A program made the position numbers and the translations under genes. From the NCBI GenBank assembly GCA_025056865.1, contig JANWVO010000004.1, positions 1 to 64,000 on the forward strand: a stretch of DNA of 64,000 nt. Reading direction: 5' to 3'. The stretch is from Bryobacteraceae bacterium (GTDB lineage: Bacteria; Acidobacteriota; Terriglobia; Bryobacterales; Bryobacteraceae). Shown one piece after another: positions 1 through 8,220 of this stretch. How positions within the stretch are numbered: position 1 is the first letter of the stretch; each line of letters opens with the position of its first letter. The notes under the pieces were generated by a model. The model saw only the letters and a list, made by a program, of their open reading frames with translations. It made no database searches and was not told where the DNA came from.

Positions 1-1
1 C

Positions 2-313
2 ATGATCGGCGGCGGCGTCCGCGTCAACCAGGACCTGCCCCCGTTCTTCCTCTACAGCGGCGTCTACGCCAGCCCCGTGGGACTGAACCTCGTCGGGCTG
101 AGGCGCGCCGGCTTCTCGACGGAGGAAATCACCGCCATCAAAAAGGCCTACCGCCTCCTGTACCGCTCGAAGCTGAAGCTGAAGGACGCCCTCGAGCGGA
201 TCGAGCGCGAAATCGACTCGCCCCACGCCCGCCACATCGTCGAGTTCGTGCGCGGCACCAAGCGCGGCATCGCTCACGAACACGAAGGACGCGCACGCTT
301 CCGCTTCGAGTGA
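2..313 (+). CDS. lpxA: UDP-N-acetylglucosamine acyltransferase LpxA, C-terminal part (5' truncated by window edge)
   Basis: This is the last 103 codons of an open frame that enters from the left edge, so the start is outside the window. The segment has the LpxA C-terminal helical domain: the end of the hexapeptide beta-helix (GGGVRVNQDLPPFFLYSG), then GLNLVGLRRAGFS and the helices around EEITAIKKAYRLLYRSKL. LpxA makes UDP-3-O-acyl-GlcNAc, the first step of lipid A synthesis, in the cytoplasm as a homotrimer. Its presence implies a lipopolysaccharide-type outer membrane. No following gene on this strand is close enough to share an operon. The family call is firm from the C-terminal signature; the catalytic histidine lies upstream and cannot be checked. 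Confidence 0.88.
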   Translation: MIGGGVRVNQDLPPFFLYSGVYASPVGLNLVGLRRAGFSTEEITAIKKAYRLLYRSKLKLKDALERIEREIDSPHARHIVEFVRGTKRGIAHEHEGRARFRFE

Positions 314-440
314 CCGGTCCCTCCGGCACGGCCCGCGGCATCCCCGCAACGCCGGCCATCGCCCCGTGCCTCATCCGCCTGCCGCGGTCCGTCTCGTCCT
401 GCGCGATGACCTCCCCACGGCGCGGTCCGCGTCAGCGGGG

Positions 441-600
441 AATCGCCGACAACGTTGCTGAAATCATCCACTTGCCGGACTCTGCCCCCGCAGGCAGGAT
501 GGCCCCCTATGGCCCGGCCCCCGGCGGCCCGAACGCGCCAACAAATACTTGCAGAATCAATCTTTTTCCGCCGATCTTCGGTTCGTTCTGCAAGTTTCCG
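441..600 (+). repeat. Direct repeat copy 1 with nested hairpin
   Basis: This copy aligns without gaps to 757-916 at a constant offset of 316 bases, roughly 85-90% identical by eye. Conserved blocks are TGAAATCATCCACTTGCCGG, GGATGGCCCCCTATGGCCC and the AT-rich core from 537. The core holds a 10-bp perfect inverted repeat, ACTTGCAGAA (547-556) with TTCTGCAAGT (586-595). Its loop contains a second small hairpin CCGA-TCT-TCGG (571-581). It could be a structured RNA, a dispersed intergenic repeat of MITE type, or a regulatory element; the sequence alone does not decide. Confidence 0.85.
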
Positions 601-756
601 TGCCTCGGTCGGCATTTCCTTGGTGGTTCGTTCCGCCCCGCCAGCCCGCCGAAGAGGCCCCCTCGGAACGCCTCCTCACACCCCCCCGCCGCCCCGCCAC
701 CGCGCCGCCCCCCCGCCTGCGGCGCATTCCCTAAGGCGCAGCCCGCGGCAGCCCAT

Positions 757-916
757 AATCGCCACCAACGGTCCTGAAATCATCCACTTGCCGGGATCCG
801 CCCCCGCAGCCAGGATGGCCCCCTATGGCCCATCCCCCCGGCGCCCGGACGCGCCAACAAATACTTGCAGAATCAATCTGTTTCCGCCGATCTTCGGTTC
901 GTTTTGCAAATTTCCG
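757..916 (+). repeat. Direct repeat copy 2 with nested hairpin
   Basis: This is the second copy of the 441-600 element. The inner CCGA-TCT-TCGG hairpin is unchanged. In the outer stem the left arm (863-872) is identical to copy 1. The right arm TTTTGCAAAT (902-911) differs by two transitions: one becomes a G-U pair if transcribed on this strand and the other becomes a C-A mismatch. Similarity starts at AATCGCC and ends at TTTCCGT, so the boundaries are sharp on the right. Confidence 0.85.
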
Positions 917-1059
917 TTCAGCGCTCCGCCCCTCGAGCGAAGTCCGGCCATCTGCCGTCCCTGCGCCCGCGCGTAGCTGCGGGTCGTGCTAGCGAATCCG
1001 GGCGGTTTGCAAGCGACCGGTAGGCTGTACGGGGAAAAATGCGGAGGGCGAAAAAGAAT

Positions 1060-1137
1060 TGGCGTCCCCAGCGGGATTCGAACCCGCGTTATCGCCGTGA
1101 AAGGGCGGTGTCCTAGGCCTGGCTAGACGATGGGGAC
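1060..1137 (-). tRNA. tRNA-Glu (anticodon TTC), CCA encoded
   Basis: Read on the minus strand it begins GTCCCCATCGTCTAG and ends GGGGACGCCA. The acceptor stem GTCCCCA pairs with TGGGGAC, the T arm is CGGGTTCGAATCCCG, and the anticodon loop is CTTTCAC with TTC at 1101-1099. It closely matches the usual bacterial tRNA-Glu; the D loop is two bases longer than in E. coli. The 3' CCA is genomically encoded. It is a single gene with its own upstream promoter candidate. Confidence 0.97.
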
Positions 1138-1174
1138 GCTTTGTTTGGAGCGGCCTGGCGGCCGCTACGCTCCC

Positions 1175-1204
1175 ATTGTAGCGGGCCGGGGCCGCGGCGG
1201 TCAA
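1175..1204 (-). promoter_or_regulatory. Sigma-70-type promoter for tRNA-Glu
   Basis: On the minus strand TTGACC (1204-1199) is followed after 18 bases by TACAAT (1180-1175). These are close matches to the -35 and -10 consensus in an otherwise G+C-rich spacer. Predicted initiation near 1168 gives about 30 bases of leader before the tRNA 5' end at 1137, which suits RNase P processing. Confidence 0.6.
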
Positions 1205-1219
1205 ATCCGCCACCCTGGC

Positions 1220-1543
1220 TCAGAGGGTCTTCAGGTAAGCCAGCAGGTGATCCTTCTCCTCTTTGGTCAGAATGTCTTCGTAGGCGGGCATCGTGCCCTT
1301 GCCCTTGTTGATGATCGCCAGCACGTTGGCCTCGGTGGGCTTCTGGCCGTTGGTCATCTTCGCTTTCTTGAAAAGCCCTTTCAGGGAGGGGCCCACCTTC
1401 TTCTCGTCCGTCGTGGCCGAGTGGCAGACGGCGCACTGATCGAAGACCTCCTTGCCCTTGGCCGGGTCGCCCGCTTTCTGGGCGGAGACGGGGAGGGCGC
1501 CAAGCAGAAATGCGGCGCAGGAAAGAATCCGGAAGCGTTTCAT
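1220..1543 (-). CDS. Small secreted class I c-type cytochrome
   Basis: A 107-residue precursor. Residues 1-22 form a signal peptide (MKRF, then a hydrophobic core, then ALPVSA), so export to the periplasm is expected. The mature part has one haem site, CAVCH (Cys37, Cys40, His41). It also has a probable distal Met ligand at residue 85 in GTMPAYED, the pattern of mono-haem cytochrome c553/c555-like electron carriers. The start at 1543 is chosen because the signal peptide begins there; the frame stays open 28 codons further upstream but without export features. It stands alone, between tRNA-Glu and a divergent fragment at 1694. The redox partner is not evident; complex IV or a dehydrogenase elsewhere is inferred. 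Confidence 0.85.
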   Translation of the reverse strand: MKRFRILSCAAFLLGALPVSAQKAGDPAKGKEVFDQCAVCHSATTDEKKVGPSLKGLFKKAKMTNGQKPTEANVLAIINKGKGTMPAYEDILTKEEKDHLLAYLKTL

Positions 1544-1693
1544 GGGATGGGTCTGAAACTCCTTGCGCAGAATGGCTGTCAACGAATTGGATGAACCGGG
1601 CGGCCGTTTTGTTGCCGTCCTCCCCATTGTAGGATGGCGTACCGCCGCCGCGATTCAAGTTCCTCCCGGCCGGACCGATGAGAGGGAAGGGTC

Positions 1694-1933
1694 GTGCGGA
1701 TCATCTCCTTGCGGAAATTCCTTGATCAGGCGGGCCGGGCAGGCAGCAGCGAGGATTGTGCGCGTGCCTGCCTTGGCTTCGCCGACGCGCTTTGCCGTGA
1801 AATCGGCTTCGAGCCGGCGGCCGAGGAGAGCGGGCCGCCCGATGGCCCCGGCGCGGGGCTGTTTGCGGAACTGCTGGAGCGTGTGAGGCAGTCTGCAGCG
1901 CGACATTGTGTGGGTTTGAGTAACCTCGAGTAA
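1694..1933 (+). pseudogene. Truncated paralogue of the N-terminal module of the gene at 5499
   Basis: GTG start, 79 codons. The first ~70 residues (MRIISLRKFLDQAG..., with two Cys near residues 22 and 26, CARACLGFADAL) align along their length with the first ~65 residues of the protein at 5499 (KIISLRRYLDRVG..., CAQTCLDFVEKL). After the shared FAELLERVRQ / FGALLDQIRQ segment the homology stops and the frame ends within about ten codons. DNA identity between the copies is only moderate, so this is not a recent duplication. The simplest reading is the 5' remnant of a second signalling gene, cut off at the left edge of the lower-G+C segment that follows. A free-standing small protein made of this module is an alternative. 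Confidence 0.5.
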
Positions 1934-2445
1934 CCTCCGCAAGGCTGAATCCCCAGGCGCTCGGCACGATCGATTAGGGCGTCCCAGAGTGTGGCGTCAG
2001 AATGCTTCGGCGCGGTAAGCTGATCCTCTCGCCTGGAGCTACAACTCCACTCCCTTGACGCGTGGAACCGTGAGAATCGGCTCATTCCCATGTCGCGGAT
2101 CCGGATCAGACTCACCGGCTGTGCCCCTCCAAAACTCTGGAGGGTCTCGCCTGAGTACCGGATCGGACTTAGGGGGCCTGCAATCAGAACTCGTCATCGG
2201 TTGGACTCCTGTTTCTGTCTCAATCCGCGTTGCATTTGCGAATGCTTCCGTACTGCCCGCGGAAGGCTGCTTGATGGGGGGAGTAGCGGGCTCGCTGAGC
2301 TTCTGGTTCCAACCAGTTCACTTAGACGGACGGAGGACTGCCTGCCGGCAGATCGGCATGAGTGCTGCCCTCCGAATCCGCTCCGCCAATTCACAGGCCT
2401 TGCGAAAAGATTTCGAGACTTCAGCCTAAATAACCCTCTCAGGCG
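1934..2445. other. Gene-free spacer at the left side of the lower-G+C segment
   Basis: No supported gene. Open frames here have no recognisable features. A 7-bp hairpin lies at 2125-2144 (CCCTCCA, loop AAACTC, TGGAGGG). Base composition visibly shifts from very G+C-rich to mixed across this stretch. No transposase remnant, terminal inverted repeat or tRNA fragment was seen. Confidence 0.55.
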
Positions 2446-4263
2446 ATGGGGGGGGTAGGGAGTTCTCTAACCTCGTTCGTGTTTTCCAGAGAAGGACTCG
2501 TGGAGTATACTTCATCTGAGTCAGTCACATCAACATTCTGTGCAGTGAGGAATATTGTTAACCAGGTGTCTTATCTCACTCGGACCTTTGGGACGCACAC
2601 AGTGAGCCGACTGTATTCCCTTGCAATTCGTCACGGACGAGCCGTGTACGGAACTTTTGCCGTTTTCGCTACGGCTGCCGCATTCGTCTTCAACTGGTTT
2701 GTCGGGCATCGCGGGCTGTTTCTACTAGACCAATCCATCATTTTTGATGGCGGATGGCGGATCTTGCAGGGGCAGGTGCCTTACAGAGATTTTCTGATGC
2801 CCTTCGGTCCCGTGACTTTTCTGATCCAGGCCGCCTTCTTCCGGGTGATGGGGGTGAGCTGGAGCGCGACTGTCATGCCAGCCGCTCTCATGAACGCTGT
2901 AGCTACTGCGTCGGTGATGCGTACGACCCGGCTCTTGACTGGATCGCGTCTAGCGGCGGCGTTTGGAGGGGCGATTACAGCGGTCTGCTTCGCGGCGCCC
3001 TTCGGAACGCTTTGGCTGGAACAGACGGCCATGTTCTTCGGTCTTCTGACGATCCAGGCCTCGGTAGAAGCTCTGTCTGTGAGTTCCCGGGTGCGCTTGG
3101 TTTTGGGAGCGGCCTCGGGAGTTTTCTTCGTGTTGGCGGTTCTTAGCAAACAGAACTTTGGTGTGTTGACGCTCCCGCTTGCTGCCGTGATCCTGTTGGC
3201 CGGAGGGCAGTTGAGCAAACGCGACAGGCTGATGCTGACCCTTGCCTTCACCATGTCTGCACTCATATCGGCAGGTGTGTTTCTTTTCGCGATCCGTGAT
3301 GGCTGGGAGAACTTCTGCGAGTACAGTCTTCGTGTTACACGAGAACTGGCACGGAGGAGGATTACGCCTGACAGTATTCGGGCTGCGCTGACGTTTTCCG
3401 GAGATGCCATCGAACACCAGCTGGATGTTGCCGGGTTCGTCTGTGGGGGTCTCTGCCTGGCACTGGCGTTTCCACGCCTAAGCCATCCGGCGTTCCGTCG
3501 ATCCACAACCGCGGGCGTGCTCGCTCTTCTGATTGCATGGTATCGCGCGTATGTCCAAAGCATCACCTTGAATGAACCAGTGAATTCATATTCCCTCGCT
3601 GGCTTTGGCGCAGCTCTGGGTTTGGGGGCGATCCTGGGTGTAGTGAATATCGTCGAAATCCGAACGCCAGCATACGGCGATTGCGAGGGTGTAATCGTGT
3701 CAAGCCAGGGGCTGAAGGCCATATGCATTGCGTTCGTGACAATTTGGGGCCTGCTCTTCTCGATACACACAGGGCGAGCGGCTTGGACAAGACATGTTCA
3801 GCAGTTTGATCGGAGAGCGCGCTTTGTGGGCCACGTCGAAGTAGCCGGTCTGGAGCGGCTTGTCTGGGGCGAGCCCACTCGGATCAAGAAAATGATTCTT
3901 CATCGGCACGATCTTGAGAAGATTGTGAGGCTGTTAAAGGATCTCCGTGTCCCCTTCTTTGTAATGGGGGATTCAACCATCTTATATGCCCTGAGCGGGG
4001 TGAGTCCTCCCCAGCCGATGCTCTATTTCCAGCCTCGACAGTCGTTTTTTCCTACCCAGGCTGCCGATCTCGATCGAAGAGTATACAAGGCGCTCGTGGA
4101 CAATAATGCGCGGTTGGTGATCCGAGAGAAAGAGACTTTTCTGCCAGGAGTAGCGAGATGTTTTCAAGACTTCCCACATTTAAATCAATGGTTTTTAAGT
4201 TCCTTCCGTTTGGTGTCGGAGGTTGGAATTTACGAGATTTGGGAGATGGTGGATCAAAAGTAG
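2446..4263 (+). CDS. Polytopic membrane protein, glycosyltransferase family 39/ArnT-like
   Basis: Up to 605 residues with many hydrophobic segments between about 62 and 430, then a soluble C-terminal part. The segment after the first membrane helix (FLLDQSIIFDGGWRILQGQ, then VPYRDFLMPFGP) resembles the first periplasmic loop of polyprenyl-phosphate-sugar-dependent transferases of the GT39/PMT/ArnT fold. In that loop an acidic residue is catalytic and a 'GQxPYxDFxxPxGP' pattern is common. Such enzymes move a sugar from a lipid carrier to an acceptor on the outer face of the inner membrane. The neighbouring UbiA gene, which could make a lipid-linked sugar, supports that. The start is uncertain: ATG 2446 has no clear ribosome site and GTG 2602 is an alternative. 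Codon use is markedly less G+C-biased than in flanking genes, which suggests transfer. Confidence 0.55.
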   Translation: MGGVGSSLTSFVFSREGLVEYTSSESVTSTFCAVRNIVNQVSYLTRTFGTHTVSRLYSLAIRHGRAVYGTFAVFATAAAFVFNWFVGHRGLFLLDQSIIFDGGWRILQGQVPYRDFLMPFGPVTFLIQAAFFRVMGVSWSATVMPAALMNAVATASVMRTTRLLTGSRLAAAFGGAITAVCFAAPFGTLWLEQTAMFFGLLTIQASVEALSVSSRVRLVLGAASGVFFVLAVLSKQNFGVLTLPLAAVILLAGGQLSKRDRLMLTLAFTMSALISAGVFLFAIRDGWENFCEYSLRVTRELARRRITPDSIRAALTFSGDAIEHQLDVAGFVCGGLCLALAFPRLSHPAFRRSTTAGVLALLIAWYRAYVQSITLNEPVNSYSLAGFGAALGLGAILGVVNIVEIRTPAYGDCEGVIVSSQGLKAICIAFVTIWGLLFSIHTGRAAWTRHVQQFDRRARFVGHVEVAGLERLVWGEPTRIKKMILHRHDLEKIVRLLKDLRVPFFVMGDSTILYALSGVSPPQPMLYFQPRQSFFPTQAADLDRRVYKALVDNNARLVIREKETFLPGVARCFQDFPHLNQWFLSSFRLVSEVGIYEIWEMVDQK

Positions 4264-4374
4264 GGAATGCATGCGTTCCATGGCACTGAAAAGGCCTTGG
4301 TGCCTGCGGAGTTTGACAGTCAGCGCTTACGAGAAGGATGTTCAAATGAGGCTGAAGGGAGGCACGCTGGAGCC

Positions 4375-5253
4375 ATGAGAGGCGTTGGGTTAATTTCCGC
4401 GCTCAGACCGAAGCATTGGACTAAGAACAGCCTCCTGTTCGTTCCGCTCGTGCTCTCGCACCGATTTTCGGATTGGCCTCTGGTCATCAGCTCCGCCATG
4501 GCCGCTCTGTCGATGTGCGCTTGCAGTTCCGGTTTATACCTCGCAAACGACGTATTCGACAAGGAAAGTGACTGCAGGCATCCCGTAAAAAGGTTGCGGC
4601 CCGTTGCCAGCGGCCGCCTGAAAATGACTTATGCTTTGTTGGCCAGCGTAACGCTGGTCGCAATCGGCATGGCTCTGGCCGCGATGGTAAATGCTGGCGT
4701 GTTGACCCTGATCGCCGGATATGTCATCGCCGGTTTGCTGTACTCTCTCTGGATCAAGCGGATTCTCGTCGTTGACGTGATCGTTTTAGCGGGCTTTTAT
4801 CTGCTCCGTGTCTACCTTGGAGGAGCAGCAACGGATATCCCGATATCGGACTGGACAGCATTGTTTTGTCTCATGACATTCATGTCTCTTGCGACCGCGA
4901 AGAGATATGCGGAAATTAGGAACAGCATACTTGACTGTGGCGATGTAAACAGGCGCAGGGCCTACCGGCAGGGTGACGAGGTAGTACTACTGGGGATGGG
5001 AGTCAGCGCGTCCATCGGAGCGGTGATCGCAATGGGGCTCTACACGGGAGGCACGGACGTGGTCAAGCTTTATCGTCGGCCGGATCTCCTGCGACTGGAA
5101 TGTGGCGTCCTGCTTGCTTGGTTCGGGCGGTTCTGGTTTGAAGTTCATCGTGGCGCGATGGTAGACGAGGATCCCATTTCTCTTGTATTGAAGGCGCGCT
5201 GGTCTCTCGCGCTAGGATTACTGACCATAGCGCTTTTCCTCATCTCCATATAG
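4375..5253 (+). CDS. UbiA-family prenyltransferase, decaprenyl-phosphate phosphoribosyltransferase-like
   Basis: 292 residues, eight or nine predicted membrane helices. It begins with LRPKHWTKNSLLFVPL and has the aspartate-rich motif NDVFDKESD followed by CRHPVKRLRPVASG. That combination (NDxxDxxxD, then HPxKRxRPxAxG) is typical of the UbiA branch that transfers phosphoribose to polyprenyl phosphate (DPPR synthase, Rv3806c type). The rest of the fold includes a second loop around KRYAEIRN. ATG 4375 is preceded by GGGAGG and places the usual LRPxxW motif near the N terminus; the frame extends upstream to 4267 without support. It follows the transferase-like gene at 2446 and probably shares its transcript. 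Inference: together they build and use a lipid-linked pentose for surface glycan. The exact substrate cannot be read from sequence. Confidence 0.72.
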   Translation: MRGVGLISALRPKHWTKNSLLFVPLVLSHRFSDWPLVISSAMAALSMCACSSGLYLANDVFDKESDCRHPVKRLRPVASGRLKMTYALLASVTLVAIGMALAAMVNAGVLTLIAGYVIAGLLYSLWIKRILVVDVIVLAGFYLLRVYLGGAATDIPISDWTALFCLMTFMSLATAKRYAEIRNSILDCGDVNRRRAYRQGDEVVLLGMGVSASIGAVIAMGLYTGGTDVVKLYRRPDLLRLECGVLLAWFGRFWFEVHRGAMVDEDPISLVLKARWSLALGLLTIALFLISI

Positions 5254-5365
5254 GACGGCGCACGGCCGATCCCATTCTGGTTGTGCAGATGAAACAGACC
5301 CTGAAGGAATAGCCAGGGGTAAGGGATATTCTTGGCCTGCTGGCGCTTGCGCGCGGCAGTTAAAA

Positions 5366-5406
5366 GAAGCAGGTGCCAGGGGCCGCGTCCAGCTGGCATC
5401 TGCTTC
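5366..5406 (+). repeat. Imperfect 14-bp inverted repeat (hairpin)
   Basis: GAAGCAGGTGCCAG (5366-5379) and CTGGCATCTGCTTC (5393-5406) pair over 14 positions with one G-U/A-C exception around a 13-base loop. It lies between the prenyltransferase gene and the signalling gene at 5499. No T run follows on either strand, so a classic intrinsic terminator is not supported; a Rho-assisted end or a protein-binding site is possible. Confidence 0.45.
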
Positions 5407-5498
5407 AGGTAGCACTGGACTATGGCAGTAATTTCTCGACACGAGTTTTTCCTTCCATTCAAATGTTTCCGGCCCTGGCCGATGAGACAACGGGGGCA

Positions 5499-6449
5499 GT
5501 GAAGATCATCTCGTTACGAAGATATCTGGACCGTGTCGGCCAGGCCGATGGTCGGTCCAGGTGTGCGCAGACCTGCCTGGATTTCGTCGAGAAACTCGGC
5601 CGGGAGCTGGGCCTTCAGCGGGGGCCGGAGGAAGAGGCGGCGGGCGAGTCCGGGGTGGGCGGGCCACCGTTTGGGGCGCTGTTAGATCAGATCCGGCAGT
5701 GGAAGGCGGAGCAGGCGCGCCGCGAGGAGCAGGCGCGGGTGGAGATGCAGTGGCTGCTGTCGGCCTTCAACCAGGCGGTGGTGGCGCTGGCCGAGGGCGG
5801 CGACCGCGCCGCCGAGCGCTTCGCCGCGGTTGGCCAGGTGCTGGAGCGCGCCGCGCGGGCCGACACTCTCGGCTCGATGCGGGCGGCCGTGCACGAGGCC
5901 GCCGAGGCGTTGCGGCGGGAGAGCGAGGCGCAGCGCCAGGACACGGCGGCGCGGGTGGAGGCGCTCGGGCGCCGGCTGGATGAAGCGCGGTCGCGGCAGC
6001 GCCCGGACCGCCGGGAGCGCTCGGGCAGAGAGGAGGGCGTCGAGGCCGTGCGCGCCGCGGCCGCGTCCGGGCGGCGCGCCGCCGTGGCGGGGGTCGTCTT
6101 CGAACGGCTGCCGGCGCTCGAGGCGAGGTTCGGCAGGGCGGTGGCTGAAGAGGCGCTGGCGGGCTTCGAGCAGGAGCGGATCTCCGCGCTCGCGCTGGAG
6201 GGCAGGGTCTATGCCTGGGCGCCGCGGATGCGGGTCTGGCTGATGGAAGCGGGCGATGAGAACGCCGTCCGCGAGCGGCTCGAGCAGGCTCTTGCGGAAC
6301 CGTTCGAATATCGGACGTTCGCGGCCGGCCGGCGCGTGACGCTGGCGCTCGAAGGCCGCTGGATGTGGGGCCTGCTCGGACGGGTGGGCACGGAGGCGCT
6401 GATCGAGGAGGTGGACCTGTTTGCTGCTGGCGCGCCGGCACGAAGATAG
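5499..6449 (+). CDS. Signalling protein: IISLR N-terminal module, coiled coil and degenerate GGDEF-like domain
   Basis: 316 residues from GTG 5499. That start is preferred over upstream in-frame ATGs because the paralogous fragment at 1694 begins at the equivalent codon. Residues 1-65 are the module shared with 1694, including two Cys. Residues ~65-175 are charged, Ala/Glu/Arg-rich and strongly heptad-like, predicting a coiled coil. Residues ~190-305 have the rhythm of a GGDEF fold (FERLPALEARFGRAV, then ALEGRVYAWAPRMRVWLM), but the GG(D/E)EF signature is absent. Diguanylate cyclase activity is therefore unlikely; a sensory or scaffolding role is inferred. Its 3' end overlaps the GGDEF-EAL gene at 6421 by 29 bases, which implies co-translation and a joint role in c-di-GMP control. 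Confidence 0.6.
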   Translation: MKIISLRRYLDRVGQADGRSRCAQTCLDFVEKLGRELGLQRGPEEEAAGESGVGGPPFGALLDQIRQWKAEQARREEQARVEMQWLLSAFNQAVVALAEGGDRAAERFAAVGQVLERAARADTLGSMRAAVHEAAEALRRESEAQRQDTAARVEALGRRLDEARSRQRPDRRERSGREEGVEAVRAAAASGRRAAVAGVVFERLPALEARFGRAVAEEALAGFEQERISALALEGRVYAWAPRMRVWLMEAGDENAVRERLEQALAEPFEYRTFAAGRRVTLALEGRWMWGLLGRVGTEALIEEVDLFAAGAPARR

Positions 6450-8220
6450 CGAGGCGGCTTCGCCGCAGGGCGGGCGGGCCGATGCGGTCCTCCGGCTGAA
6501 GCAGGTGTACCGCGCCATTGCGTCGCAGGCTCCCCTGGAATGCACGCTCGGCGAAATCGCCCGGTTGGCGCGGGAGGAGTCTGACGCGCGGCTGGCGGTC
6601 GTGTTCGTGCTCCGCGGCGAGGAGCTCGAAACGGTGGCTGCCGGCGGCGAGCTGCCCCAATGGCTGAAGCCGCCCGCGCGGATTCCGGCCGCGGCGGCTC
6701 CGTGGTGGGCCTTGCGCGGACGCATGGCGGAGATGGGATCCGGCGCGGGCTGGGCGCCCTATGCCGGCCTGGCGGGCGGCGCCCGCTACTGCTGGTCCGA
6801 CCGGCTCTGTACGGCTGCTGGCGAGCTGGCCGGATGCCTGACGCTGTTTGCGCAGCGTCCCTTCGACGAGGACCGCCTGCGCGAGGCGCTGGCAGAGCTG
6901 GCCGAGCTGGCGGCGCTGGCGATCGAACAGGCGAATCTGCTCGATGAGCTCCGCTACCGCGCGGAACACGATGGGGTGACCGGCCTCTGGAACCGCCAAC
7001 AGCTCGAGGAGCGCATCGCCGGGCTGCGCGAGCGGGGAGGCGCTGCCGGAGCAGCGCTGGTGCTGGTCTCGCTGGAGGGAGCCAAGCGCGTGCGCGAAAT
7101 CCTGGGCGAGGAGACCGGCGACGCGCTGCTGCGCAGCGCGGCCGGGCGGCTGATGCGGCTGCCCGAGGCGGACTTCGCGGCGCGGCTGAGCGGAGACGAG
7201 CTCGCCGTGCTGGCCTCGGGCGGCGATCCGCAGCAGATCGGGCAGCATCTGCTCCGCATGCTGGACGAGCCGTTCCTGCTGGACGGCCACGAGATCCATG
7301 CGCGGCCGGCGGTCGGTGTGGCGGCCGCCGAGGCGGATGAGGAGATCCGGCACTGGCTGCGGAGGGCGCGGGCAGCCACGGCCGCGGCACGGGCGCGCCG
7401 CAATGGCGGCCGCTGCGTGGTCTTCGATGCCACGCTGCGGCTGGAGGCGCTGGAGCGGCTGGAGCTCGAGCGCCGCCTGCGCGGCGCGGCGGCGCGGGGC
7501 GAGCTGGTGCTGCACTATCAGCCGCAGGTGCGGCTGGCCGACGGGCGCACGGTGGGCTATGAGGCGCTGATGCGATGGCGCAGCCCGGAGGTCGGCATGG
7601 TGTCTCCCGGTGCCTTCATTCCCGTGGCCGAGGAGACCGGGCTGATTGTCGAGCTGGGCCGCTGGGCGCTGGAAGAGGCCTGCCGGCAGGCGCGGCAATG
7701 GGAGCTGCGCGGCCTGCCGGCGCGCGTCGGCGTGAACGTGAGCGCGCTCCAGATGGCGGATGCGGGCTTTGTGGACGAGGTCGCCCGCGCACTCGAGGCC
7801 ACGGCCGTAGCTCCGCAGCTCATCGAGCTGGAAATCACCGAGAGCGCCGTGATGGAGAATCTCGGCCAGACGGCGGAGCGGATGCGCAAGCTGCGGCGGC
7901 TGGGCGTGCAGTTCGCGCTGGACGATTTCGGCACGGGTTCAAGTTCGCTGGCCTACCTGAAGGAGCTGCCGGTGGAGCGGATCAAGGTGGACCGCAGCTT
8001 CCTGCGGGAGCTCGAGCAGGGCCGCGCGCCGCTGCTGGAGTCGATCATCCGCATGGCGCACGGGCTGGGCCTTTCGGTGATCGTCGAAGGCGTCGAGACA
8101 GAGCAGCAACTGGCGGCGCTCCGGGCCATGGGCGCCGACGAGGTGCAGGGATTTCTCACGGGCAGGCCCATGCCGGCCGAAGACGCTGAAGCGCGCCGCG
8201 CGGCGGAGGGCCGCGACTAG
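6421..8220 (+). CDS. GGDEF-EAL cyclic di-GMP phosphodiesterase with N-terminal GAF-like region
   Basis: About 599 residues. Residues ~20-170 look like a GAF-type sensory domain ending in a signalling helix (LAALAIEQANLLDEL). The GGDEF domain follows from ~180 (AEHDGVTGLWNRQQLEERI), with its active-site loop changed to SGDEL at residues 257-261, so cyclase activity is doubtful. The EAL domain from ~340 is well preserved: YEALMRW (EAL at 381-383), ELEITESAVM, DDFGTGSSSL, KVDRSF and EGVETEQQ. Hydrolysis of c-di-GMP in the cytoplasm is therefore likely. No membrane segments are seen. The start is TTG 6421, inside the previous gene; no ATG occurs for 100 codons, so the exact start is uncertain. 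It is coupled to the gene at 5499. Confidence 0.85.
   Translation: MLLARRHEDSEAASPQGGRADAVLRLKQVYRAIASQAPLECTLGEIARLAREESDARLAVVFVLRGEELETVAAGGELPQWLKPPARIPAAAAPWWALRGRMAEMGSGAGWAPYAGLAGGARYCWSDRLCTAAGELAGCLTLFAQRPFDEDRLREALAELAELAALAIEQANLLDELRYRAEHDGVTGLWNRQQLEERIAGLRERGGAAGAALVLVSLEGAKRVREILGEETGDALLRSAAGRLMRLPEADFAARLSGDELAVLASGGDPQQIGQHLLRMLDEPFLLDGHEIHARPAVGVAAAEADEEIRHWLRRARAATAAARARRNGGRCVVFDATLRLEALERLELERRLRGAAARGELVLHYQPQVRLADGRTVGYEALMRWRSPEVGMVSPGAFIPVAEETGLIVELGRWALEEACRQARQWELRGLPARVGVNVSALQMADAGFVDEVARALEATAVAPQLIELEITESAVMENLGQTAERMRKLRRLGVQFALDDFGTGSSSLAYLKELPVERIKVDRSFLRELEQGRAPLLESIIRMAHGLGLSVIVEGVETEQQLAALRAMGADEVQGFLTGRPMPAEDAEARRAAEGRD

Larger units (their letters stand above)
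314..1059. other. Long gene-free spacer between lpxA and tRNA-Glu
   Basis: No open frame in this interval has recognisable protein features; the reading frames present are low-complexity Pro/Arg/Ala translations. What it holds is a 160-bp direct repeat (441-600 and 757-916) separated by a C-rich stretch. The repeat carries an AT-richer core that stands out from the surrounding sequence. The spacer lies downstream of both flanking genes (lpxA on plus, tRNA-Glu on minus), so it is a convergent intergenic region. Confidence 0.7.

Noticed and set aside
1934-5498. Transposon or integrative element ends around the lower-G+C segment
   Set aside because: No transposase, integrase, terminal inverted repeats or target duplications were found by eye.
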